Positions 52,854-60,699 of a stretch of 64,000 nucleotides of DNA are shown one piece after another; position 1 is the stretch's first letter; each line of letters starts with the position of its first letter. The DNA is from CAILZL01 sp049840395 (GTDB lineage Bacteria; Pseudomonadota; Gammaproteobacteria; Steroidobacterales; Steroidobacteraceae). Below the pieces are notes generated by a model. That model was not told where the DNA came from. It was given only the letters and a program-made list of their open reading frames with translations, and ran no database searches. The stretch is taken from the NCBI GenBank assembly GCA_049840395.1, contig JASGLD010000005.1, forward strand, positions 1,355,611-1,419,610. The letters run 5' to 3'. The position numbers and the translations under genes were made by a program.

Positions 52854-53528
52854 GTGGAACGTCAACTTAAAGAACGCTTGATTGGTGCAGCCGTAATCGT
52901 GGCGGCGGCTGTGATCATTTTGCCTTCAATGTTTGAAGGCTCGGGTTCGCGGCCGGCACCCGTTGTTGCAACCGATTCGGCCAGCTCGGGCCAGATAAAG
53001 ACTTATCGCGTTGAACTACAGGCGCCTGCTACCGCGCAGCCCGCTGCAGTGGCGCAAGCGGCGCCCATCGAAGTTCCGGCGGAACGGCCGCAGGATGAGC
53101 TGCCTGCATCTGATGTTGATCAGTCGAATGTGGCGGTTGCCAGTAGCAGCGCCATATCGCAGTCAGTCGCTTCAGTCGCAGCGGTGGTAACGCCTAAGCC
53201 CACAGTCGTGGCTCCGCCAGCGCCGGTCAAAGTGGAATCACCCAAGCAAGTGGAATCAAGCAAGCAAGTGGAGCCGCAAGTCAAACCCACGGCCGGTAAC
53301 TGGGTGGTGCAAGTCGGCAGCTTCAGCGCCGAAGATCGTGCCCAGCAGATCGTCAGTCAGTTAAAAGGGCAGGGATATCCCGCCTTCGCCGGGTCAGTCA
53401 AAGTGGGTGGCAAGACTTTGTATCGAGTGCGGGTCGGCGCAGTGGCCGAGCGCGCGGCGGCGGAATCAATCCTCCAAAAGCTGAAAGCAACCTATCCCGG
53501 CGCATCGGTGGTGCCGGCCAATCGCTAA
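52854..53528 (+). CDS. dedD: DedD-like SPOR-domain protein
   Basis: 224 residues from a GTG at 52854 (VERQLKERLIGAAVIVAAAVIILPSMF): a short cytoplasmic end, one membrane helix, a Pro/Ala/Val/Gln-rich periplasmic linker with repeated KQVESSKQVE words, and a C-terminal SPOR domain (NWVVQVGSFSAEDRAQQIVSQLKGQGYPAF ... YRVRVGAV). SPOR domains bind denuded septal peptidoglycan. The folC-dedD-cvpA-purF order matches E. coli. No Shine-Dalgarno precedes the GTG, so translation may be coupled to folC. Confidence 0.88.
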   Translation: MERQLKERLIGAAVIVAAAVIILPSMFEGSGSRPAPVVATDSASSGQIKTYRVELQAPATAQPAAVAQAAPIEVPAERPQDELPASDVDQSNVAVASSSAISQSVASVAAVVTPKPTVVAPPAPVKVESPKQVESSKQVEPQVKPTAGNWVVQVGSFSAEDRAQQIVSQLKGQGYPAFAGSVKVGGKTLYRVRVGAVAERAAAESILQKLKATYPGASVVPANR

Positions 53529-53723
53529 GGTGGCTACGTTCTGTCACCAAAGTTATGGTCGATGTGCAATTTTCTGCATACGCCCTCGATAACGCAGCCG
53601 ATTGCGGGAATGACTTTGCTAGAATGGCGCGCCTTGCAGAAGCCACCCGAAAATTTGCCAGTTACCGGTGCATCTGAGCGCTCGTCTAATGCCTATGCCG
53701 GACCAATGGGTTGTTAAAGCCGC

Positions 53724-54236
53724 ATGAATTTCATTGATTACCTGATCCTCGCAGTCTTGGTGGTTTCGCTGCTGCTGGGTTTTTTTCGCGGCTTTCTGGG
53801 CGAGGCAATCAGCTTGATCAGTTGGCTGGGTGGCTTGTGGCTGGCTTGGCATTACGCCTACCTGATTGAACCGCATTTGACGGGACTGATTGCCAAGCCA
53901 CCCTTGAATACCTGGGCAGCACGCACAATTATGCTGCTGGCGGTGTTGGTAATTGGTTGGCTCACTGGCGCCGTCGTGACTTACTTCGTCCATCAGTCGG
54001 GCATCAGCCTGATGCTGGATCGTTTGCTGGGCATGTTGTTTGGATTCATTCGCGGCGTGGTGTTGGTGTCGGTGGCCGTGATGTTAGGGATGCAGGTGCG
54101 ACTGGAAAGCGCTGATTGGTGGCAGGGCTCGCGTTTCATGCCGATCGCCGTCGAGGTGTCGGGTTGGGTCAAGGGCTTTGCCGATTCTGCTGTATCAGAT
54201 CGGCGGCAAACGCAGTCCACGACTGCAGAGGCTTAG
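53724..54236 (+). CDS. cvpA: CvpA family inner membrane protein
   Basis: 170 residues with four hydrophobic helices. FIDYLILAVLVVSLLLGFFRGFLGEAISLISWLGGLW and LLGMLFGFIRGVVLVS are diagnostic. It supports colicin V production and, more generally, envelope or biofilm functions. It ends 8 bases before purF, the conserved pair. Confidence 0.92.
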   Translation: MNFIDYLILAVLVVSLLLGFFRGFLGEAISLISWLGGLWLAWHYAYLIEPHLTGLIAKPPLNTWAARTIMLLAVLVIGWLTGAVVTYFVHQSGISLMLDRLLGMLFGFIRGVVLVSVAVMLGMQVRLESADWWQGSRFMPIAVEVSGWVKGFADSAVSDRRQTQSTTAEA

Positions 54237-54244
54237 GTTCCAGT

Positions 54245-55756
54245 ATGTGTGGCATCGTCGGTTTCGTCGGCAATACTCCCGCCAATCAGCTCATTTATGA
54301 TGCGCTGAGCGCCTTGCAGCATCGCGGCCAGGATGCGGCCGGCATGATGACCAGCTATGACGGCGAATTGTTTATGCGTAAGGCCACGGGCCTGGTGCGC
54401 GATGTGTTTCAACAGCGGCACATGCTGGCGCTGCAAGGCAACGTAGGTATCGGTCATACCCGTTATCCCACTGCCGGCTGCGACAGCTCCTCTGAAGCTC
54501 AACCTTTCTATGTGAATTCGCCCTACGGCATTGGTCTCGCTCATAACGGCAATCTCACCAATGCGCAGGAACTGGCCGAGGTCTTGATTCGCGAAGACCG
54601 CCGTCATCTGAATACCAGCTCCGATTCCGAAGTCTTACTGAATGTGTTCGCCAGCGAGTTGTCGCGAGTGGGCACGCCGCGTGCCTCAGCCGCAGAGATC
54701 TTCACGGCATTGAATGCGGTGTATCGTCGTTGCCGCGGTGGTTTCGCCGTGGTGGCGTTGATCGTCGGTCATGGCCTGGTGGGCTTCCGCGATCCACATG
54801 GCATTCGTCCATTGGTGATCGGTAAGCGCGAGACGGGGCGCGGCACCGAGTACATGCTGGCCTCGGAAAGTGTGGCCCTGGATCTTGCTGGCTTCAAATT
54901 GTTACGCGATGTGGGGCCGGGCGAGGCCGTGTTCATCGATGAGATGGGCCGTTTTTATTCGCGCCAGTGTGTGCCTGCGACGGTGCATACCCCATGTATT
55001 TTCGAATACGTTTACTTCGCCCGTCCTGATTCGATCATCGACAATATCTCCGTGCACAAGGCGCGCTTGCGCATGGGTGAGTTGCTGGCTGAGAAACTGC
55101 GGCGTGTGCATCCCAATCACGATATCGACGTGGTGATCCCCATTCCCGATACCAGCCGTACGGCGGCGGTGCAGATTGCGCAGTTGCTGGGCATCAAGTT
55201 CCGCGAAGGCTTCGTGAAGAACCGCTATATCGGTCGCACCTTCATCATGCCGGGACAGGAGCAGCGCGCCAAATCGGTACGTTCCAAGCTCAATCCCATC
55301 GATCTGGAATTCCGCGGCAAGAATGTGTTGCTGGTGGACGATTCCATCGTGCGTGGTACCACCTCGGCACAGATCATTGATCTGGCGCGTGAGAGTGGCG
55401 CGCGCAAGGTGTACTTCGCTTCGGCAGCACCGGCCGTGCGTTATCCCAATGTGTATGGCATCGACATGCCCACCGCCAGCGAGTTGGTGGCGCACAACCG
55501 TAGTGAAGAGGAAGTGGCGGCTGAGATCGGTGCCGACTGGTTGCTCTATCAGGATATCGATGATCTGGTGCGTGCCTGTCAGCACCATGACTCCAGTATC
55601 CAGAGCTTCGATACCTCGTGTTTCTCCGGCGAATACGTTACCGGCGATGTCACGCCGGAATATCTCACCCGTCTGCAGGAAGAGCGTTCCGATGCGGCCA
55701 AGGCCAAGCGCCGGCAAACGCATAAGGGCGATTTAAAGGCGATCCGCGCGGTTTGA
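54245..55756 (+). CDS. purF: amidophosphoribosyltransferase
   Basis: 503 residues. After Met removal the N-terminal Cys (MCGIVGFVG) is the glutaminase nucleophile. GHTRYPTAG and LAHNGNLTN are in the glutaminase domain. The PRTase site is KNVLLVDDSIVRGTT. First committed step of purine synthesis: PRPP and glutamine to phosphoribosylamine. The long in-frame upstream extension lies inside cvpA and is excluded by the required N-terminal Cys. Confidence 0.97.
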   Translation: MCGIVGFVGNTPANQLIYDALSALQHRGQDAAGMMTSYDGELFMRKATGLVRDVFQQRHMLALQGNVGIGHTRYPTAGCDSSSEAQPFYVNSPYGIGLAHNGNLTNAQELAEVLIREDRRHLNTSSDSEVLLNVFASELSRVGTPRASAAEIFTALNAVYRRCRGGFAVVALIVGHGLVGFRDPHGIRPLVIGKRETGRGTEYMLASESVALDLAGFKLLRDVGPGEAVFIDEMGRFYSRQCVPATVHTPCIFEYVYFARPDSIIDNISVHKARLRMGELLAEKLRRVHPNHDIDVVIPIPDTSRTAAVQIAQLLGIKFREGFVKNRYIGRTFIMPGQEQRAKSVRSKLNPIDLEFRGKNVLLVDDSIVRGTTSAQIIDLARESGARKVYFASAAPAVRYPNVYGIDMPTASELVAHNRSEEEVAAEIGADWLLYQDIDDLVRACQHHDSSIQSFDTSCFSGEYVTGDVTPEYLTRLQEERSDAAKAKRRQTHKGDLKAIRAV

Positions 55757-55789
55757 TGCCGCGCAACGTGGCGCGGTTAGGGAGTTGGC

Positions 55790-57037
55790 ATGCCGGTCAG
55801 GGTGTTGAGCATTACCGATCAAGCTGAGTTCGGACGCTTGCTGGAACACCATCTAAGCACCTTCATGAACGATGTGGAGCTGGTGGCGCATTCGCCCACT
55901 CAGCAGGGTAGGTTGCACGAGTCCTTTGTCGCAGCCGGTTACGAATTGGTGTTTGTGGATGGACCGGCGCTGGCTGAGCAAGCAGAAGCTTGGCTGCGCG
56001 ATCTCACGGCTCGTCCTGGTTTCCCACCGGTATTGTTTTTTGTGGGTCCGGGGCAGGATGTGCCTCATGGTCTGCAGGCATCGTTGAGTGCTTTGCCGCG
56101 CGAGCGCTTTGCCAACCGTGAATTCGCCAGTGCTGTGCGCGCCGGGCTGGAGCGCCGCAAGCGGGAAACTTCGCCTCTGTCGGTGCGTCAGGAATTGGAG
56201 AAGCGTTATCGCTTCGGTGATGTGACCATTCGCGGTCAGCGCTTCATCAAAGATCTCGGTGCGGGCGGTACTTCAAAGGTGTATCTCGCGGAGAGCGAGC
56301 GTGCCGGCGCCATCGTGGTGTTGAAGGTGCTTAGTCACAACCCGGATACCGCGGCCTCTACCGAAGGTTACGACCGTTTCTTGCAAGAATACGAATTGTT
56401 GGCGGATTTGCGGCATCCCAATGTGGTACGCATTTACGATTTTGGTGTGGCTGATGATCATGCCTACATTGCCATGGAATACTTTCCCAGCGGCGATCTG
56501 CGGCGGCGTATGAGCGCGCCGCTGACTGTGCAAGACGCGCTTAACTATGTGGATCAGATTGCGCGCGCGTTGTCTGCAGTTCATCAGTTGGGTGTGATGC
56601 ATCGCGATCTCAAGCCCGGCAACATCATGCTGCGTGCCGATGATTCACTGGCGTTGATTGATTTCGGCGTGGCTAAGGAGCTATTGGGCGACAACGATCT
56701 GACTGCTGCCGGCACCATTTTCGGTACGCCGTACTATATGAGCCCGGAACAAGGGCATGGCGAGGAAATGGATGAGCGCAGTGATCTGTATAGCCTGGGA
56801 GTCATGTTCTACGAGATGCTGACGTTGAAGCGACCCTATTCGGGCACCACGCCGATGGGCGTGATTTATCTGCATCGCAATGCGCCGTTGCCCGAATTGC
56901 CGGCGCAGCTCTCTTGGTTGGAGCCGGTGGTGCATCGTTTGATGGCCAAGCAACCGAAGCATCGCTATCAGTCCGCCGCTGAGTTGATTTCTTCGCTCAG
57001 CCTGATGCGCTTGATGGCTGCCTCTGCGGTGCAGTGA
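55790..57037 (+). CDS. Hanks-type Ser/Thr protein kinase with receiver-like N-terminal domain
   Basis: 415 residues. Residues 1-120 resemble a response-regulator receiver fold (VRVLSITDQAEFGRLLEHHL, then YELVFVDGPAL with Asp about 57, then PPVLFFVGPG), although the conserved Lys and Thr are not clear. Residues 143-400 form a complete kinase: LGAGGTSKVYLA, ATP Lys about 179, EYELLADLRHPNVV, catalytic HRDLKPGNIM (Asp about 273), DFGVAK (Asp about 291), YYMSPEQ and DLYSLGVMFYEML. There is no membrane helix, so it is cytoplasmic. AGGGAG precedes the ATG. The stop overlaps the miaE start (TGATG), coupling a kinase to a tRNA modification enzyme. Confidence 0.9.
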   Translation: MPVRVLSITDQAEFGRLLEHHLSTFMNDVELVAHSPTQQGRLHESFVAAGYELVFVDGPALAEQAEAWLRDLTARPGFPPVLFFVGPGQDVPHGLQASLSALPRERFANREFASAVRAGLERRKRETSPLSVRQELEKRYRFGDVTIRGQRFIKDLGAGGTSKVYLAESERAGAIVVLKVLSHNPDTAASTEGYDRFLQEYELLADLRHPNVVRIYDFGVADDHAYIAMEYFPSGDLRRRMSAPLTVQDALNYVDQIARALSAVHQLGVMHRDLKPGNIMLRADDSLALIDFGVAKELLGDNDLTAAGTIFGTPYYMSPEQGHGEEMDERSDLYSLGVMFYEMLTLKRPYSGTTPMGVIYLHRNAPLPELPAQLSWLEPVVHRLMAKQPKHRYQSAAELISSLSLMRLMAASAVQ

Positions 57038-57669
57038 TGACTGATAGCGTAAGCGTGCCTGCCGCATTTGCCGGTACTCTTTCGGTGTCGACGCCAGAGG
57101 CCTGGTTCGTACACGCGGCCGAATGTTGGCGTGAGCTGTTGATCGATCATGCCAATTGCGAGAAGAAGGCTGCGTCTACCGCGTTATCAATTATTTTTAC
57201 TTATCCGGAAGATCTTGAATTAACCGAGCGCATGTCTCGTCTAGCACGTGAAGAGTTGCGGCACTTTGAACAAGTGCAGCGTTTGCTACGCGAATTGCAT
57301 GTGCCATGGCAACGCATGTCGCCTTCGCGTTACGCCGAAGGTATGCGTAAAAACATTCGACGCAACGAGCCGGAGCGGTTGTTGGATTTATTGATCTGCG
57401 GTGCCTTGATTGAAGCGCGCTCTTGCGAGCGTTTCTTGGGATTGGCGCCGCGGCTTGATGAGCCATTGCAATCGTTCTACGCCGGCTTGGCAGCGTCGGA
57501 AGCGCGGCATCATAGTTTGTATTTACGTCTGGCTGAACGGCGTTATCCCAATGAATGGCGCGCCACGCTGGCGAAGCTGAGCGCGGTGGAGGCGGAATTG
57601 GTCGCCACTCCCGATCCGCAGTTCCGCTTTCATTCGGGTGTGCCGGTTGCGCTTAGCGCGGCAAGCTAA
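57037..57669 (+). CDS. miaE: tRNA-(ms2io6A)-hydroxylase MiaE
   Basis: 210 residues, MiaE length. Diiron ligands are visible: EKKAAS region, EELRHFEQV (ExxH), IEARSCERF (Glu), and SEARHHSLYL (ExxH), in an all-helical ferritin-like fold. It hydroxylates the isopentenyl group of ms2i6A at position 37 of tRNA, an O2-dependent step linked to aerobic state. Its ATG shares bases with the kinase stop. The 3' end overlaps the convergent lpxH by 17 bases. Confidence 0.92.
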   Translation: MTDSVSVPAAFAGTLSVSTPEAWFVHAAECWRELLIDHANCEKKAASTALSIIFTYPEDLELTERMSRLAREELRHFEQVQRLLRELHVPWQRMSPSRYAEGMRKNIRRNEPERLLDLLICGALIEARSCERFLGLAPRLDEPLQSFYAGLAASEARHHSLYLRLAERRYPNEWRATLAKLSAVEAELVATPDPQFRFHSGVPVALSAAS

Positions 57670-58378
57670 CCAAATCGTAACCCGCTTGCGACCAGCGCAA
57701 TACGCTGCCCTGTAAATGCCAGTCGCCCAGTACGATGCGCGTGCACTCGCCCAAGCGGGTTATGTGCTGATGAATGGCGGGGCGATGGGTATGGCCGTGC
57801 ACCAGCAGCTGTGTGCTCGACTGTTCGAAGGCGCGAGTCACTGCGTTTGAATTCACATCCATGATGGTCATGGCGGATCGCTGCGTATGCATCTGGCTGC
57901 CGGCGCGAATCCGCGCGGCGATGCGCTGGCGCCGCGTCAGCGACAGGCTTTTGAACAGCCATTGCACCAATGGATTGCGCACGATGCGGCGCAGGCGTTG
58001 GTAAGAATGATCGTCGGTACACAGCGTATCGCCGTGCATCAATAAGACGCGTTGGCCGTACAGCTCAATTATTGTGCCGTCGGCAATTAGGTGGCAGCCA
58101 GTGCGCTTGCAGAATTGGGTACCCATTAGAAAGTCGCGATTGCCGTACATGACGCTGCAGGGTACGCCTGCCGCAGTGAGCATCTGCAATTCATGCTGGA
58201 TCTGTGCGTAGGTGGGGTCGGGATCGTCGTCCCCAATCCAAAATTCGAACAAATCACCGAGAATGTACACATGCTCAGCGCGCCGCGCTTCGCCACGCAA
58301 AAAGTCGACGAGCTGCGCGGTGATCTCTGGCTGAGCGCCATTCAGATGGATGTCGGAAACGAATAGGGTGGTCACCAC
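57653..58378 (-). CDS. lpxH: UDP-2,3-diacylglucosamine pyrophosphatase LpxH
   Basis: 241 residues. Calcineurin-like metal motifs: FVSDIHLNG, LGDLFEFWIGDDD, MYGNRDFLMG, LMHGDTLCTDD and VHGHTHRPAIH. It hydrolyses UDP-diacylglucosamine to lipid X in lipid A synthesis at the inner membrane face. It is divergent from cysS across about 260 bases; in E. coli the two are also near each other. Confidence 0.95.
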   Translation of the reverse strand: MVTTLFVSDIHLNGAQPEITAQLVDFLRGEARRAEHVYILGDLFEFWIGDDDPDPTYAQIQHELQMLTAAGVPCSVMYGNRDFLMGTQFCKRTGCHLIADGTIIELYGQRVLLMHGDTLCTDDHSYQRLRRIVRNPLVQWLFKSLSLTRRQRIAARIRAGSQMHTQRSAMTIMDVNSNAVTRAFEQSSTQLLVHGHTHRPAIHQHITRLGECTRIVLGDWHLQGSVLRWSQAGYDLVSLPR

Positions 58379-58636
58379 GCCAGTGTAGTAAGCGCGACAG
58401 CGTTACTCAAATATGGGCTATTCCGCTACCATGCCTGATCTCGTTTCGAATCCGCCCGCGGCTCTATACGGTCGCTGTGGTCTTTGCCACAGAGACAGGG
58501 CGCGGGTCCGGCGGGATTCTGCTGGGCGGCGATGGTGGGAATTAAAGCCATCGGCCCGGTACTTGAGGCAAACTATCGGCTGTAAGCCGGTTTTAGTCGG
58601 GCTTATTTGCTGTTGGTCAACTGTTGAAATTCAAGC
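58379..58636 (+). other. lpxH-cysS intergenic region with several hairpins
   Basis: Non-coding. It holds GTGGTCTTTGCCAC (near 58479), CGATGG...CCATCG (about 58529-58551) and CGGCTGTAAGCCG (about 58577-58589) stem-loops within a GC-rich stretch that would be the 5' leader of cysS. A short open frame here has unlikely composition. I recognise no known RNA family. Confidence 0.3.
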
Positions 58637-60082
58637 ATGCTGCATATTCATAACTCGCTAAGCGGGCAGAAAGAACCTTTCAAGTCATTGGTGCCGGGCG
58701 TGGTGCGCATGTATGCCTGCGGTATCACCGTTTACGACTACTGCCACTTGGGCCACGCGCGCATGTTGATCGTGTTCGACATGGTGCGAAAGTATCTGCG
58801 CACGCGCGGTTACCAAGTGACTTTCGTACGCAATATCACCGACATCGACGACAAGATCATCGCGCGCGCCGCTGAGAACCGTGAACCCATCAGTGAACTG
58901 ACTGCGCGTTTTATTCGCGCCATGTGGGACGACTATGCGGCGTTGGGTGTGGAGCGTGGCGATCACGAGCCGCGCGCCACGGAATATGTGCCGGCGATTG
59001 TGTCGATGGTGAATCGCCTGGTACGTAAGGGCTATGCCTATCCAGCCGACAATGGCGATGTGTATTTCTCGGTCGCCAAGTTTGGCGACTATGGCCAGCT
59101 ATCCGGCAAGAAGCTTGAAGACTTGCGCGCCGGCGCGCGCGTGGATGTAAACGAAGCCAAGCAGGATCCGCTGGATTTCGTGCTGTGGAAGGCCTCCAAG
59201 CCGGGCGAGCCTTCCTGGGATTCGCCCTGGGGGCAGGGTCGTCCGGGCTGGCATATCGAATGCTCGGTGATGTCCACACAGATACTTGGACCGCACTTCG
59301 ATATTCATTGCGGCGGTATGGATCTGATGTTTCCGCATCATGAGAACGAGATTGCTCAGTCGCGCTGCGCTTGTGATGCACCCTTCGTGAATTTCTGGAT
59401 GCATAACGGTTTCGTGCGCGTCGATAACGAGAAGATGTCCAAGTCGTTGGGTAATTTTTTTACGATTCGCGAAGTGCTTGCATGGGTGCGCGATCCGGAG
59501 GTGATTCGCTTCTTCATGTTGTCCAGCCACTATCGGGGTCCGATCAATTACTCGGTGGACAATCTCGATCAAGCGGATGCGGGGTTGGAGCGCATCTATC
59601 TGGCTTTACGTGGTCTTGATCTGCCTAAGGAAGTAACGCGCACTGCGGCCAGTGAGCGTTTTGAAGCAGCGATGGATGATGACTTCAATACGCCGCTGGC
59701 ATTGTCGGAGCTGCAGCAGCTGGCGAAGGAAATCAATGTGGCTAAAGCGGCCGGTAATACGGCGCATGCCGCGGCGCTTGCCGGTGAATTAGTCGCGCTG
59801 GCTGGCGTGTTGGGCATTGCGCAACAAGTGCCAGATGTTTTGTTGCGCAAAGCTGCACCTAAGCGCGGTCCTGAAGCGTATTCGACTAAGGCGGCGCGCG
59901 CTGCGGCACAGGTTGAGGGTACGGCGCTTAGCGATGCGCAAATCGACGAGCTGATCAACATGCGTACTGCGGCCCGTAAGTCGAAAGATTGGAAAGAATC
60001 TGACCGTATTCGCGATGAGCTTTCTGCGCATGGCGTGTTGTTGGAGGATGGTGCGCAGGGAACGACTTGGCGGCGGCGTTAA
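58637..60082 (+). CDS. cysS: cysteinyl-tRNA synthetase
   Basis: 481 residues. Class I signatures: YACGITVYDYCHLGHAR (Zn Cys and HIGH-like), WHIECSVMS, CGGMDLMFPHHENEIAQS and DNEKMSKSLGNF. Charges tRNA-Cys. The C-terminal DALR-type region is present, so the gene is full length. No clear Shine-Dalgarno stands before the ATG at 58637. A tRNA operon follows 100 bases downstream. Confidence 0.97.
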   Translation: MLHIHNSLSGQKEPFKSLVPGVVRMYACGITVYDYCHLGHARMLIVFDMVRKYLRTRGYQVTFVRNITDIDDKIIARAAENREPISELTARFIRAMWDDYAALGVERGDHEPRATEYVPAIVSMVNRLVRKGYAYPADNGDVYFSVAKFGDYGQLSGKKLEDLRAGARVDVNEAKQDPLDFVLWKASKPGEPSWDSPWGQGRPGWHIECSVMSTQILGPHFDIHCGGMDLMFPHHENEIAQSRCACDAPFVNFWMHNGFVRVDNEKMSKSLGNFFTIREVLAWVRDPEVIRFFMLSSHYRGPINYSVDNLDQADAGLERIYLALRGLDLPKEVTRTAASERFEAAMDDDFNTPLALSELQQLAKEINVAKAAGNTAHAAALAGELVALAGVLGIAQQVPDVLLRKAAPKRGPEAYSTKAARAAAQVEGTALSDAQIDELINMRTAARKSKDWKESDRIRDELSAHGVLLEDGAQGTTWRRR

Positions 60083-60108
60083 AGCCGCGAAATAATTGCA
60101 AAATTGGT

Positions 60109-60137
60109 TTGACGCAAACAGGCTCGATCCGTAATAT
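60109..60137 (+). promoter_or_regulatory. tRNA operon promoter
   Basis: TTGACG (60109-60114), exact 17-base spacer, TAATAT (60132-60137), followed by a GC-rich discriminator (TCCGCGTCCCG), the form used by stringently controlled stable-RNA promoters. Confidence 0.75.
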
Positions 60138-60189
60138 TCCGCGTCCCGTGCGGGGCCGCTCCTCACACGTATGCGATGGGCACTTCTGG

Positions 60190-60266
60190 CGGGGCATGGC
60201 GCAGTCTGGTAGCGCATCTGCTTTGGGAGCAGAGGGTCGCAGGTTCAAATCCTGCTGCCCCGACCA
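60190..60266 (+). tRNA. tRNA-Pro (TGG)
   Basis: 77-base cloverleaf with encoded CCA. Acceptor CGGGGCA pairs with TGCCCCG, D-arm GGCGCAGTCTGGTAGCGC, anticodon stem TCTGC/GCAGA with loop TTTGGGA (TGG at 60224-60226), and T-arm GCAGGTTCAAATCCTGC. First gene of a Pro-Arg-His-Lys operon. Confidence 0.97.
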
Positions 60267-60309
60267 CTTAAGTGGCTTGTTGCAGTTAGTGATGGGTATC
60301 GAACTTCGA

Positions 60310-60386
60310 GCGCCCGTAGCTCAGCTGGATAGAGCATCGGCCTTCTAAGCCGAGGGTCGCAGGTTCGAGTCCTGCCGGGCGCGCCA
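60310..60386 (+). tRNA. tRNA-Arg (TCT)
   Basis: 77 bases with encoded CCA. Acceptor GCGCCCG/CGGGCGC, anticodon stem TCGGC/GCCGA with loop CTTCTAA (TCT at 60344-60346), T-arm GCAGGTTCGAGTCCTGC. Confidence 0.97.
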
Positions 60387-60437
60387 ACGCGCAAGGCAGG
60401 CAGCAGGCGATGTGGTTCGACACTGTGCCGACCGATG

Positions 60438-60513
60438 GTGGACGTAGCTCAGTTGGTAGAGCCCCGGATTGTGATTCCGGCCGTCGTGGGTTCGAGTCCC
60501 ATCGTCCACCCCA
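60438..60513 (+). tRNA. tRNA-His (GTG)
   Basis: 76 bases with encoded CCA. Acceptor GTGGACG/CGTCCAC; the G at 60437 is the extra G-1 expected for tRNA-His, facing C73. Anticodon stem CCGGA/TCCGG with loop TTGTGAT (GTG at 60471-60473). Confidence 0.97.
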
Positions 60514-60624
60514 CCTCTTGGTGGCGTGACGCAAAGTCACAGTTGAATGGCTTCGTCATTCAACACGAAGATCGCGTGATCTTCATTGATGCTTGTTACA
60601 AGCATCTTCCTCAGCGCAACGCTG
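60511..60624 (+). repeat. array of six consecutive perfect hairpins filling the His-Lys tRNA spacer
   Basis: Stem-loops in order, almost without linkers: CCACC/GGTGG (60511-60524), GTGAC/GTCAC (60526-60540), GTTGAATG/CATTCAAC with CTTCG inside (60542-60564), GAAGATC/GATCTTC (60567-60584), GATGCTTG/CAAGCATC (60588-60606) and CAGCG/CGCTG (60612-60624). All stems are perfect, 5-8 pairs, with loops of 3-7 bases. The first uses the CCA end of tRNA-His and the last reaches the first base of tRNA-Lys. No known family recognised. Confidence 0.8.
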
Positions 60625-60699
60625 GGCCGTTAGCTCAATTGGTAGAGCAGGAGACTCTTAATCTCTTGGTTCTCGGTTCGAGTCCGAGGCGGCCCACCA
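60624..60699 (+). tRNA. tRNA-Lys (CTT)
   Basis: 76 bases with encoded CCA. Acceptor GGGCCGT/GCGGCCC, anticodon stem GGAGA/TCTCT with loop CTCTTAA (anticodon CTT), T-arm CTCGGTTCGAGTCCGAG. Last tRNA in the operon; no clear terminator directly follows. Confidence 0.96.

Noticed and set aside
53724..54244. Upstream extension of purF inside cvpA
   Set aside because: PurF needs the Cys next to the start Met; MCGIVGFVG at 54245 fixes the start.
58413..58661. 82-codon frame before cysS
   Set aside because: It overlaps the cysS start in another frame, has no ribosome site, and its Cys/Arg/Trp-rich composition is unlike a real protein.
60511..60624. CRISPR array as explanation of the repeated hairpins
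   Set aside because: The stems differ in sequence from one another and there are no direct repeats with spacers.
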